From: Cloeon dipterum
Lineage: Eukaryota; Arthropoda; Insecta; Ephemeroptera; Baetidae
Direction: 5' to 3'
Assembly: GCF_949628265.1 (NCBI RefSeq)
Contig: NC_088787.1
Coordinates: 2,284,501-2,348,500 of the forward strand
Length of the DNA stretch: 64,000 nt
Below the pieces are notes generated by a model. That model had not been told where the DNA came from, searched no databases, and saw only the letters and a list, made by a program, of their open reading frames with translations. Position numbers and translations under genes: made by a program. The first letter of the stretch is position 1. Each line of letters opens with the position of its first letter. This document shows positions 15,625 to 26,104 of this stretch, piece by piece.

Positions 15625-15822
15625 TTTCTCCTTCATTGTGATGTTAGTTTTATTCTAATTGTTAGCGTTTTCAGAGTTTAAGGTCTCTTAGAACCACTGC
15701 CAACCGAATTTTACTCGGATCTTGATTTATTTATATTATTGCTATGTAAAGGATTTTATTGGCGTTAAAAATAAAAATCTTCATTTACGAGCGGAGAAAT
15801 AAATTATATTTCGATCTTATTG

Positions 15823-16522
15823 TCATTTAAAGACACTCAATCTGAGTTTGACGCATTTCTGGTACCACCGCTCGACATTAGCAGACAGTTTGACTTTTGA
15901 ATTCGAGAGGACAGACACGGCGAAAATGTCCGCCAGGGTGAGTCGTCCTCCGACAAGGAACTGCTCCTTCGCCAGCCTCGCGTCCAGCGTCCTGACCAGC
16001 GAAGCGGCGTCCCTGTCCAGCCAGGCGTCGACCTGGGTGGCGAGTTCGGCCGGAAGGCGCTCGTAGCAGCAGACGCCGGCGCTGCTGGCCTCGAGCAGCC
16101 TGCCCAGGTGGCGCAGCACGTTGGCCTCGCCCTTCACCCTGACGGCGGACACGGGCGAGGAAACCAGTTCCACGGCCGCGCCGACCGGCGCCCAAACGAT
16201 CACGCAGCGGCCCTCCGCGTCCGGTCGGCCGGCCAGGTCCTGTTCTAGCTGCTCGGAGGGCACGGTCCGCAGGGTCGAGTGCCGATGGAAGTCTACCTTG
16301 ACCCCCAGGGCGCTTAGCAGCGATAGAACAGAGTGGGGTGGTTTTTCTGGATCGGCGAACAGCGTCAGGTCGATTTTCGGCTGCGGCGCCACGCCCACAC
16401 GGCTTCGGAGGTCGCTTACTCTGGCTTCGAGCCTTCGCAGTCTGTCCTCGATGACCTCCCACTCCTGCTGAAGGGCTTCAACGCTGGAAGGAGGAGCTGA
16501 TGTCTCCGTGGGCTCGTCCTCT
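15823..16522 (-). CDS. AIMP2: AIMP2 (p38) multisynthetase-complex scaffold, C-terminal exon
   Basis: A minus-strand exon of 700 bp ends in TGA at 15823-15825 and begins after an acceptor-like TTCGGTGCAG. It encodes a coiled-coil segment (LQQEWEVIEDRLRRLEARVS), a thioredoxin-like portion (IDLTLFADPEKPPHSVLSLL) and a GST-C-like domain (GEANVLRHLGRLL, KEQFLVGGRLTLADIFAVSV, ANVERWYQKC), the order seen in AIMP2. AIMP2 holds lysyl-tRNA synthetase and other members of the multi-aminoacyl-tRNA synthetase complex together. The usual N-terminal part (about 90 residues) is missing: no ATG lies in frame, and no convincing upstream exon was found in the 420 bp before the FARSA 3' end. Either a small first exon was missed or the locus is 5'-truncated. 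Confidence 0.75.
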
Positions 16523-16559
16523 CTGCACCGAAACACACAATCACCATTTCTACTCTGCA

Positions 16560-16935
16560 GGGGAGGGGAAAAAAGGTCGAAAATTCAAAGAGGGGAAATG
16601 TAAGAAAATAGGGGACGATAGAAACCTTTCGTTTCGTTAAAGATGTTGTTTGTAGACTAGGGAGGGGAAGTACTTATGGTGTGGGAATTGGATAGGGGAA
16701 GGTTTTCAGAAGGGAGGCGAAAAATCATGCCTTAATTACAAGGGGAGGCCAAAAGCATCTTTAAAATCAATAGTAATAGGACACACAAAGGAGGAGGGGA
16801 AGTGGAGCCGAAAACTCAGGGAGGGGAAATGAAAAAGGTCGAAAACGTGACATTGCACAATTTTATTTTTGAAAACTAAAAACTGCATGCGCACAAATCA
16901 AATAAATTAGTCTCCAAATCAAAATAGATTTTAAA
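16560..16935. repeat. GGGGAA-rich spacer between AIMP2 and FARSA, also present near 30.1-30.5 kb
   Basis: Purine-rich on the + strand, with many GGGAGGGGAA words. It matches, with substitutions and indels, the segment at about 30080-30490; for example GGGAGGGGAAATGAAAAAGG and the following GTCGAAAACGT are in both. The shared block runs on into the FARSA terminal exon. Confidence 0.75.
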
Positions 16936-16942
16936 ATTATTA

Positions 16943-18799
16943 TTACTTGTCGAGCCGACAAATCGGACTGTCGTGGACCATCTGCAGGTCGACCTTGGGC
17001 CCCACCAGGTCGCGGATGTTGTTGATGCCGTATTTAATCATAGTTGGCCTGGAAAAAATTAATTCAAGTGTCCATATTTTTATAATAATGAAATAATTTT
17101 ACCTTTCGAGCGAGAGTCCCCATCCGTAAATGTTGACGTTCTCAGGGAGGCCCATGGGCAGCAGCATTTCCGGCCGGAACATGCCCGAGTTTCCAATTTC
17201 GATCCACTTTTTCAGTCCTTCGTGGTAGCTGAAGATCTCCATGCTCGGCTCGGTGTAGGGATTGTAGGCCGGCTTGAAGTACAGCTTTTCGATGCCCAGC
17301 TTCTTGAAAAACTCGTACAGAACGCCGATCAGTCCGCCGAGTCCGAGATTGTAATCAGCAATGACGCCCTCGACCTGGTGGAATTCTGCAAGGTGGGTCG
17401 CGTCCAGGGTCTCGTTTCGGAAGACCCTGTCGATGCTGAAGTACTTGACGGGCTGGAAACCCTCCTTGGCCAGCCGGTGCAGCATGCGAGCGCTCACGGC
17501 CGTGCTGTGCGTTCGGAGCAGGTTCTTCTGCGCCTCCGCAATCTTCCAGTCGTAACCGTAGCCCTGAGAGCCGTAACCACCCTCCGTGTGCACCTTCTTC
17601 ACCCTCTCCAAGTACTCCATGGGGAAGTTCGAAGACTCTTTTGGGTCTAATTAAGGAAAATTAATAAAAAAATTAAATCAAGCCATTTAATTCTGTACCT
17701 GAGAGGAAAAAGGTGTCGTGGGCGTCCCTGGCAGGGTGCTGCTGCGGCTGGAAGAGGGCGTCAAAGTTCCAGAACGAGCTCTCGACGTAATTGTTGGTTG
17801 GCATCTCGGTGAAGCCCATTTCCAGGAAGATCTGCCTGAACTCTGCACGCACCTTGAGCAAAGGGTGCAGGTGTCCGCAGGGCGGGGGAGCGCCCAGGGC
17901 CTGAAGGTTGTAGTCTTTGAACTGCTTGTTGCGCCAGGTGCCCTGCGCGATCATCTCGGGCGTCAGGTCCGTCTCGGGCTTGCTGACGGACAGCGTGAAT
18001 TCAGGTCCCTTTCCGAGGTGGAAGCCCTTCACCACGACCTCCTGCAGCAGCTTCCGCTTTTTGTACTCGACTTTCTGCGCCTCGCTCATCTGGTCGCGCC
18101 CCTCGAGCAGCAGCGCCGACAGGTCCGTCCGAACGGCGTCGTCGATGCTCGCGACCTTCCGCCGCACCACCGGCTGCCCTGACGACTTGTCCAGCACCAG
18201 CCAACCGGCCGACATGGCTTTGCTGAAGCCCACCTTCGCGTTCGGAGACACTTTCTAAAATAATTTTTAACATTTTTGGCGATTTTAAAAATAAAGTAAA
18301 CTCACCATAAGTTCTGGTTGGGAAATTCCGTCCTCAGGGACGGCATTGAAGACGACAGCCTCGTGGCTGCCATTCTGAGCCACGGCCTTTCCCTCGGACG
18401 TCAGCTCCCACAGCTTCTTGGTGTACTGCTCCACCGAGATCACCTGCAAAAATTTAATTTCAAAACATTAAAGAGCACGGATGGGGCAAATTCAGACTGA
18501 CGTTGCCGAGCGCCTCGAGGCTCTTGATGGCGCCGACGATTTTCTGCACGTCCTCCTTCCATTCCTCGGCCAGCTGCAGCGAGTCTCCTTTGCCCTTGGC
18601 CTCCAGGTGCTGCAGAATCCGCTCTGGAAGGCTGACAGTCACTGCGAAAAGCGAATGATGCAATAACAATCAGAGATTTGTGTACATACGTGGCTTTGAG
18701 AATTTTTACAACACGGGAAAAGGAGGGAAATAAACCAGAATACTGCGGGAATTTGATATTTCTGTGGGAAAATGCGGAAAAAGGCGTTTCTGACTCACT
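16943..18799 (-). CDS. FARSA: Cytosolic phenylalanyl-tRNA synthetase alpha subunit
   Basis: Minus-strand exons: 18799 (only the A of the start codon), 18641-18502, 18443-18306, 18254-17699, 17646-17103 and 17048-16943; in-phase total 494 codons, stop 16943-16945. An N-terminal helical region ([19 protein letters not shown]) and a linker with [16 protein letters not shown] lead into the class II catalytic core: [39 protein letters not shown], motif 2 [19 protein letters not shown], the Phe-pocket region [19 protein letters not shown], and motif 3 [13 protein letters not shown]. With the beta subunit it charges tRNA-Phe in the cytosol. Length and order match human FARSA throughout. Unusually, the ATG is split A|TG by the first intron. 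It is followed on the same strand by AIMP2, 421 bp downstream. Confidence 0.95.
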
Positions 18800-19460
18800 T
18801 TTGATGCGACAAAACAACTATCACACGTGGATTCGCCTCATCAAGGGCACCGACAGAACGAACAGCTGAAGCTGAGCCACGCCCCTTTTTTCCGTTTGGC
18901 AAGCGGCCGCTAGGGAGTAGGGAGTTCTGAATAGCTTTGGAAGTAAAATACCGGTTTCTTTTCAAAAGAATTCTTTATTATTTTCAATAATTCTTTCAAA
19001 TTATCGGCTAGTCCTTATGAATTTATGTTTATTTAGAGAATTAAATTCAAAATTTAGTTCCTTTTTAGAAAAATAATTACTCCTGATTGAAATTTCTATA
19101 CTTTTAACCGGTTTTTATTGACAATCAATAACCGGTTGATTGTTTCCCATCAGATTTAAAAAATTCTTACTCTGTTTCACAACAAAAGCGGTTTTATTTT
19201 TTCGATTTGTTCTTTAATTAAATAAAATTGCAGTGTTGATTTCGTGTATTAAAATTTATTTCTTTTGATAATTCGTCGTTTTAAAATGCTGCACACACGC
19301 GTGGTTACAAATTCCGGGCGGCACAAAGATCACTTCTGACTGTGTGACAAAAGGCACAAAACTGCCTTGATTGCTTAGAGAGATTGAAATCCGCTGCTAA
19401 TGAGCTGCATCGTTTAAGGCACTTGTTTTAGCTAAACTTAATATTTGTAGTATTGTCCAT
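18800..19460. other. FARSA upstream region and Merlin 3' flank
   Basis: Right after the FARSA 5' exon lies a short GC-richer patch (about 18830-18915, GCCACGCCCC), a reasonable promoter. The rest is AT-rich, with a few ACCGGTT words at 18950-19140, and probably contains the Merlin 3' UTR read on the minus strand. No gene seen. Confidence 0.4.
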
Positions 19461-22400
19461 TCACAATTCCTCGTAGTAGGCGACCCTGGCCTTGGTCGAG
19501 CCGCACTTGACCTTCTTCAGGGTCGAGTATTTATCCTCTCCGAGCCGCAGCTGCTCCGCGTGAAGCACGTCCAGCACGCAGTTCTTTTCTCCCACTTTCA
19601 GCTCCTCGATTTCCGACCTCAGCACCCTGAGAATTAAAATAAATTTAACATTTAATCTAAAATTGGTACAAAGGTCGCACCTGAGCGATTCCTGCAGGTA
19701 CTTGCTCTTCTCGATGTAGTCGACGCGCTCCTTTTCGATCTCGAGCGAGAGCTGCTCGACGTCCGCGTCCTGGCAGACAAGTTCGAAGGCCGCAACCGAG
19801 GCCGCGGAGGCCCTCGGTGGGGGCGCCAGGGCGCTCGAAAGATCCTTTGGAGGGGCGGCGGCGGCCGGATCAGGGTACATGGGAAGGCTGTTGCGCGCGA
19901 GGAAGTTCTGCAGCCGCTCCTTGGCCGCCTTTTCAGCCTTGCGGGCGCGCGTCAGCTCGTCCTTGAGCTTGTCCGCCTCCATGGCGCGCCGCTCGCTCTC
20001 CTCCACCAGCCGCGCCGTCAGGATTTCCGCGTCGCGCGTCTTCTGCTGCAGCACGTTCTTCTCCTCCTCAGTCTTCATCGCGTTCAGCCGCATCCGAGTC
20101 AGCTGGAAATTTTTTTTGGGTCTTAAGGGACTCTTCCACTTCCGCCATATTTGAATTTTAAATAGACGTCTATAGATATTCTACATTGAATTTATTAATT
20201 AATTTCAAATTAAAGTTACTTCTACTTGGTAAAAAATTCAAATCTAGTCAACCATGTTGGATTTCAATAAACAAAATGGCGGATAATCAGAAATCAAGTG
20301 CTTAAATATCCTCAAATTGCATAAAAAAGCGATTTATTGTTCTCAAAATGGCGCCTAACGAGACTCATTAGGTTAAAAATGTCTTAAAGGAGTCACAATC
20401 CACCATTTTGGATTTAAAATTCCAAAATGGCGGTCTTAACTCACCTCTTGCTCCGCCTCAGCGGCCTTCTGGCTGAGCAGCATGGCCTCCTCCTCGGCGA
20501 CGCGGGACTTCTCGGCCAGCAGCTCGGCAGTCTCCTCGGAGCGGTGCAGGGCCTCATTGGCCAACCTGATTTCTTCCTGATACTGCAGCAGCCGCTCCTC
20601 CAACGCCGACCTGTCCCGTTCGGCCGCCTCGCGCAATTGCTTCTCCTTTGCCAACTTGTTCCGCTCGATCTGTAGACAATTTTAAAGTCAAAAATGGCAC
20701 GTTAAATTCAAAATGGACGAATGGGAAGCAGATACGACAGTTTCCAACGTCCGCCATCTTGGAAATTTAGTTTATCACGCACATGTATTCGATTTTAATG
20801 GAATTCTGGAATTTTCAGTCAATTTTAAAATCCAAGATGGCGGCCTCCAAGGGTCTTTAAAGTCCTCACGAACACCATTTGTTAACGAAAACATCCACAG
20901 GCCACCATCTTGAAATTATAATTCTTAAAGGACACGATAAAGAATTTAATAAAACGACTTTATTTAGCGCATTTGAAAATGGCTACCCACAGAAATCAAT
21001 TTCCCGCCAAATATTTAAATTTTACCAACCTGTCTGCGGACCTTCTCGTCTCGGGCCTGAGCCTTCATCTGCTGGACGTCGACGGTGTCCGGCTTGCGTC
21101 TGCGCATAAACATGTCGTGGTTGCCGATGCACAGGTCGAGAATGAGCTTGTTCATCTTGACCTTGGTGGAGTGGAAGACGAAATTCGAGGCGCTCTTGTC
21201 CACGGGCTTGATGGTGAAGCGTTTGTCCTCGTAGCTGACGTTGCGGATCTCGGACCAGGCGAACGACGTCTTCGGAATCAGCTTGTTGTCCATCTCGTAG
21301 ATATTGAGGCCGAGCGCCGTCACGCCGAGCCACAGTTCCGTGTGCTTCTTGTTCGAGATGGCGAAGTAGCTGACGCCGTACATGTCCAGGTCCTGCGCGA
21401 TCTTCAGGTACTCCATCTCGGCCTCGTCGCGCGCCATGCCGCGGTGGTCGGCGTACCACGTCTTGATCCGCTCCTCCCACATCTGCGGCGTCATCTGGTA
21501 CTGACTGATCACCCTGTGGGGCAGTAAATCGGTGCCTGAGAGCATCCCTGGCTGGTAGGTTTGGTCATCGTAGTCGCCGTACTGCGCCTGCACCGCGTAC
21601 GACGCTAGCAATACTGAAGTCTCGGGCGGACAGTAGATGTCCATCCGTAAAATCGCTTGCTTCACCTGTGAATCAAGAGTGGTAGGGGTCTTTAAGAATT
21701 TCTCAGCAGCCATCTTGGATTAGGGAACAGAAAATGGCGGGTAATAAATTCTTTGTTTAAATAATGTTGATTTTAACTCATTGAAACGCGAAAGAATTTG
21801 AGATATTAACCGTAACTAGTTTCAAAATGGCGGATTGTTGTGAAATTCTCAAGAGCAAAAATCCCAAAATGGAGAAAAAGCTAAAATCTGGCAATTAAAG
21901 AATTTTAAAAAGAATCACAGCCATCTTGGAAGAATTCAGACCCCAAGAATTAATTTCAAATGTTTGTGGAGAAAAATAACGATATTTTGCGGCGAAGAAT
22001 CCGCCATTTTGGAACATGGCGGGTCTCAGACACACGCGCCATCCAGCGGCGAGTGCCACAATTGAAGAATCATACCACAAACAAAATTAAATTATTCCAA
22101 ATTAAAGCAAAATGGCTGCTCTGTGCATCAGGAAAATTCAGAATTCTGATTGGTCAGACACTAGAGCCGCCATTTTTTATTTTTTATTTTTTTTAACGAA
22201 ATAAGCGCCGACTCGCACCTGGAGAAAAAACAGGTGCTGGGTGATCTCCTGGAGCAGCTCCTCGGCCACGTTCTCAGGGTAGAGCTTGGCGAGCAGGACG
22301 ACCCTGACGGGCAGGCCTGGCTGGTCGGCGGCTTTGACCTGGTCGCGCACCCTTTTGTCCATGTGCATCCAGCTGGCGGCTGGCGCCTTCTCCAGCTGCA

Positions 22401-22554
22401 GACCGAAGTACCAGACCTCTCGCAGGCCGATCAACTGGCAGGCCAGCTCGAGCAGGGCGCGGCCGGTGGCCTTGCTGTCCAGCTCGAAGTCCAGCTCGTC
22501 GGTCAGCGTCGTCAGCTTGACCGGGAAGCGCTTCGAACCCTTGCGGAACGGCAT
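19461..22554 (-). CDS. Mer: Merlin (NF2) tumour-suppressor, ERM family
   Basis: Minus-strand exons 22554-22219, 21665-21030, 20669-20445, 20102-19681 and 19626-19461 join in phase to 594 codons. The FERM domain is clear: [96 protein letters not shown] and [21 protein letters not shown] long charged helix follows (exons 3 and 4) with an Ala/Pro-rich hinge ([17 protein letters not shown]). The tail ends with [22 protein letters not shown]-type residues, the Merlin C-terminal signature that distinguishes it from ezrin/radixin/moesin. Merlin acts at the cell cortex upstream of the Hippo kinases. The exon 2 donor is the weak GTTGGT. The start was chosen at MPFRKG, with no in-frame ATG upstream. 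All introns carry GCCATNTTGG words. Confidence 0.93.
20130..22180. repeat. GCCAT(C/T)TTGG / AAAATGGCGG words through the Merlin introns
   Basis: At least fifteen copies of CCGCCATNTTGG or its complement CCAANATGGCGG occur in the introns at 20103-20444, 20670-21029 and 21666-22218 in both orientations; examples are CAAAATGGCGGATT, CAAGATGGCGGCCTCC and CGCCATTTTGGAACATGGCG. They are spaced irregularly at tens of bp. The core matches the YY1/Pleiohomeotic consensus. Confidence 0.75.
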
Positions 22555-22601
22555 CCTCCTGGCTGCTGCTTCTGCACCCTCCTCCGCCGCCCTGGCGCCG
22601 C

Positions 22602-22607
22602 TCACAT
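22602..22607 (-). promoter_or_regulatory. Minimal start-stop upstream ORF before Merlin
   Basis: On the minus strand, ATGTGA lies 48 nt before the Merlin start codon, just after an acceptor-like GCGTTGCAG. If included in the 5' UTR it would be a start-stop element that can stall ribosomes. The transcript start is unknown, so this is an inference. Confidence 0.3.
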
Positions 22608-23441
22608 CGCCTGCAACGCCACAGAGAGGGTCTCAGCCTCGAAAGGGTCCCAGGGCAACGCGCCCTGCACGCCCTGGACAGCGTAAACACGGGAGGAGTG
22701 AAAGAAGGGGGCGTGGCCTGTCAAGTGTTTGCCGAGGACCGGTGCAGCAGGTGCGGGGAGAAGAAGGGCCGATTCGCGGTTGCCGCCGACTCTTGCTCTT
22801 GCATTCGGTGAAACAATTCGTCAACGAATCGTGTATGTTATTCGGAACCGCATTCTCCACGCCATGGATTGTGTGTCTGTCTAAATTTAACCAAGGACGG
22901 ATCGGCCACCATGAGTCATGCTGCCGTCAATGAAAATTCCCGCGTAGTCCAGAATAATCTACGCTGCAAAGATTTTTTCAAATTTGCCGCGTGCTTGTTG
23001 CGCCATTGATCTCGTCTCGCCACTTGCCTCGCGCTCTGACGTAAAGCGACGAGTTTTTGAACATCAGCCAATGAGAAAAGAGTTCGGAGTAGAAGTGAGT
23101 CTTGGTACTTGATCAAGAATTTTTCTTAATTTATTCAAGATTACTGTTCAAACTGTTGAATAGTTTTCATTAAATAAAGATATTGAAGCTATTTGTTTGT
23201 TTATTAAAGATTATCCGTCTTTAAAAGCAAAAGCACTTAAAGTTCTCCGCTCCTAAACTCACTCCTCATCGGTTCAGCCCCCTTCTGTGGCCACACTACT
23301 CCATATTATTTTGACGTCATTCTCGTGTAGAAAAGTCTCGATCTGCAAGTGGACCGACTTATTGCACGAATTTAACGCGGTTACATCGGACCAGAGCCCT
23401 CAGACTCGTCGCCAAACTCGCCAACCAAAGACAGACACAAA
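22608..23441. promoter_or_regulatory. Divergent promoter region between Merlin and CHCHD2
   Basis: About 830 bp separate two genes reading away from each other. The Merlin side (to ~22800) is GC-rich. Near 22990-23060 there is a second GC-richer patch with a CAGCCAATGAG CCAAT box. The final 150 bp before the CHCHD2 ATG are unremarkable. No other gene visible. Confidence 0.45.
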
Positions 23442-24997
23442 ATGCCGAGACGCGGAAGGTCAGCAAGCCCATCTCCAAGGTACGAATCGGCAATCGCTCG
23501 GCCGAGTGCTTACATAACACCTTTATCGCGTTGCAGAGCGGCCCCCAGGCCCGCCGCCCCGGCCCCCCGTGCTGCCCCAGCGCCCGTTCCGGCCACCGTG
23601 CAGGCGCACCCACCCGCACCCGCCATGGCAGCGCCCCAGGGACCCTCCCTCATGGGCCAGATGGCTGCCACCGCTGGCGGTGTGGCCATCGGTTCGGCAG
23701 TGGTAAGGAAAAATTACAATAGTCGGCCACTTTGGTTAAAGGGTGACCTCAATTTTTACTAAATTTCGTAATTTTTCATTTTCGATCTTGTTTCCCCATA
23801 AGAATAACATTGCTACGAATTGTAATCAGTGGTCACCATCTGTAATTTAACCACTTTTCCCTTCATTTGACGGAATTGTCGTGTTTCAGGGACATACCAT
23901 GGGTCACGCGTTGACTGGCATGTTCAGCGGAGGCTCGTCGGAGCAGGCGGCGGCCCCGGCCGCAGCGCCCGCAGCGGGCGCCGCGGGCCAACAGGCCCAG
24001 GCACAGGGCCCGTGCGCCTGGGAGGTCAGCCAGTTCCTGCAGTGCGCCCAAAACCAGACCGACCTCACCCTCTGCGAAGGATTCAACGAGGCAATCAGAC
24101 AATGCAAGACTGCCAACCGTGAGTTTAAACATTTACCCTTCCTTCTTTCACTCTAGGGGCTCGGCCTTATCTCTTGTTTGTCCTGATTATGCGTAATTTT
24201 CGAATTCTAACTAAGAGATTAATGGACGCGGGAAATTTATTTTTGTTAATTGCGACACGGATTTGTGGAGAATGTTCTAGAAATTTTATTATATAACGGA
24301 GTTTTTGGTTTATATTTTAATTTAAATTAAGGGAAATTAATTTATAGCATTAATAACAGCGCATCCTCTTCGTCTTATCTCATTCAGCGTTATCAGCTGA
24401 TGATAAGGAACACGTGAATCAAACAGAGCTCTGATTTTCAATGCTTCAAATCTTAATTTTTGCTACTAGATGAAATAAAAAATTATTTTAAACTTGATAT
24501 TCAGGCTCTAATGCTGAAAACTATTTGGAATTTTGATATTTTGGGCCTTTTTTCGTTTTTGCAAACTACGCATGTGCAGTTAAATTGGCTGCGCACAACG
24601 TTACTGCGCATCAAACACGTGCGCAGTTAGTAAATTTGGTTTCTTATTGTCTTTGGGAAACTTGCGTACACAACTGCGCATGCGCACAGTGCGCTGAAAC
24701 CGTCTGCGCAGCCTCAATGCCTTTATGAATTTAATGTTTAAATAGGCATCGCGTTTCCGGGTTCTCACTCAGCTCTAATTAATTGTTACATAATTACAAA
24801 CAATCAGCATTTAGAAGATGCGCAGTAGACTCATGCGCATCTGACGCATGCGCAGTAGCTTTTAAGCAGTCTTTGAACACACCTGGAGGCTGAACAACAT
24901 CACTGACATGCGCGATTCTATTTTAAACCTTTTGCGCAGTCGCATTTCTTAAAAACTAAACCTGTTTCTCATTCTGTCCGCAGACATGGCGCTGTAA
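23442..24997 (+). CDS. CHCHD2: CHCHD2/CHCHD10-type mitochondrial twin-CX9C protein
   Basis: Four exons, 23442-23479, 23537-23702, 23890-24118 and 24984-24997, give 148 codons with correct phases. The protein starts [13 protein letters not shown], an Arg/Ser/Pro/Ala-rich mitochondrial targeting segment, followed by the conserved hydrophobic stretch [21 protein letters not shown] Gly/Ala-rich linker leads to the CHCH domain, with two CX9C motifs, [11 protein letters not shown] and [11 protein letters not shown], that form disulfides after Mia40 import. CHCHD2 works in the intermembrane space with MICOS and complex IV, and also acts in stress-induced transcription (family knowledge). The last exon codes only for the final His-Met-Ala-Leu. 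A polyadenylation signal AATAAA is at 25123-25128. The 865-bp third intron contains NRF1-like GCGCATGCGC words. Confidence 0.93.
24550..24940. repeat. TGCGCATGCGCA-type words in CHCHD2 intron 3
   Basis: Several near-palindromic words, including ACTGCGCATGCGCACAGT near 24680, ACGCATGCGCAGTAG near 24844, and partial forms such as CTACGCATGTGCAG and TACTGCGCATC, are clustered within 400 bp. They resemble the Rabex-5 intron core and the NRF1/erect-wing site. Confidence 0.6.
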
Positions 24998-25181
24998 TCG
25001 CAGTCTCGCCCCCACTAGAAGTACAATAGTAAGGTTGTCGGCAAGCTAGAGCGGCTAAATGGCAGTTTCGAAGAACGGATTTCCAAAATTTTGGATTGAA
25101 TGAAGTGACAAGTGGATGCCCGAATAAAATTATTTGTTCGTCAGTTATAAAAGACAGCCTTTTTATTTTTTGATCACGCTT

Positions 25182-25939
25182 TTAAACGTCGGTCTCATCG
25201 TCGCTGCTGCTGCTGCTGCTCGTGTCCCTGATCCGCACGGCCTGGACGATGACGTCCTTGGGGATGAGCCGCACCACCCGCGGGTCGTAGGTGCAGGTCA
25301 GCGCCATCGACGCCTTGAACCGCTTTTCCTTTTTTTCTACGGCCGGAATTGGTACTGGACCTTCGAAATAGTCGTAGGGCAGCAGTACGTTCTGCAATGA
25401 CACAGATTAGAGTGGTTTTAAAGGCTTGAACGCTTCTTTATCTTATCTAGTGGCTCATAAAACACTGGATTTAGACTTAACTTCAATGTCAACGTTAAAT
25501 AAATAAAAATAATCGATTAAAATTGGGGATGAATGTGTTTTTGCTCTAAATTAATTATTTTCCGGCTGAAATCAGAGCTTTTAATTTATACTGACCTTGA
25601 AGAAAGCTTCCTCGACGAATCTCTTTCTCGTCGAGTTGATTTTGAGGAGGACGGTGCTCGAGTGCCAAACGGGAAGTGGAATCCTGTCCAGCCAGAAGCC
25701 CGACACGAATCTGCAAAAGGATAAAATTAAGAATTGGGAGAAGAAAAGCACGAAAAAACTACCTTTCGTGATTGTTCATCGCGATCTCCGTCATGCTTCG
25801 CCTGGAAGGAAGTATTGGATTAATTTTTTTCCTGATATAGTAACTTTTAATTATTTTAAAAATTATATCACATCTAAAGTTAACCCTAACCAACCAATTT
25901 TTCGAATTTTAACAGTTACCTATTGAGCACATTCTCCAT
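25182..25939 (-). CDS. Hypothetical small protein, 127 residues
   Basis: Four minus-strand exons (25939-25920, 25801-25763, 25710-25596, 25391-25182) join in phase from ATG to TAA. The protein begins MENVLNRRSMTEIAMNNHER and has a compact, probably folded middle with FVSGFWLDRIPLPVWHSSTV, YDYFEGPVPIP and CTYDPRVVRLIPKDVIVQAV. It ends in a Ser run followed by acidic residues (TSSSSSSDDETDV). No signal peptide, membrane segment or known motif is recognised. Tail-to-tail with CHCHD2, whose poly(A) signal lies about 55 bp away. The four consistent splice joins and coding-like composition argue that it is real, but the first exon is only 20 bp and could be wrong; an internal ATG at 25794 is an alternative start. 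Confidence 0.6.
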
Positions 25940-26104
25940 TTATGCACAAAATTCATCTCAAAACTGTAACTGGCGGTTAGAAAATCTTTAAATTTTTGAG
26001 GGAAAGATCAAAATACCAAAAATTAAATTAATTTATTCAGAATCATCTCAGCAAAATTATTAATTTTTCGTTTTAATAATTTGCATGATTTTCAGAGCTA
26101 AATT

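Noticed and set aside
16121-18258. Long + strand open frames opposite AIMP2 and FARSA
   Set aside because: Antisense shadows of GC-rich coding exons; they do not respect splice sites and match no family.
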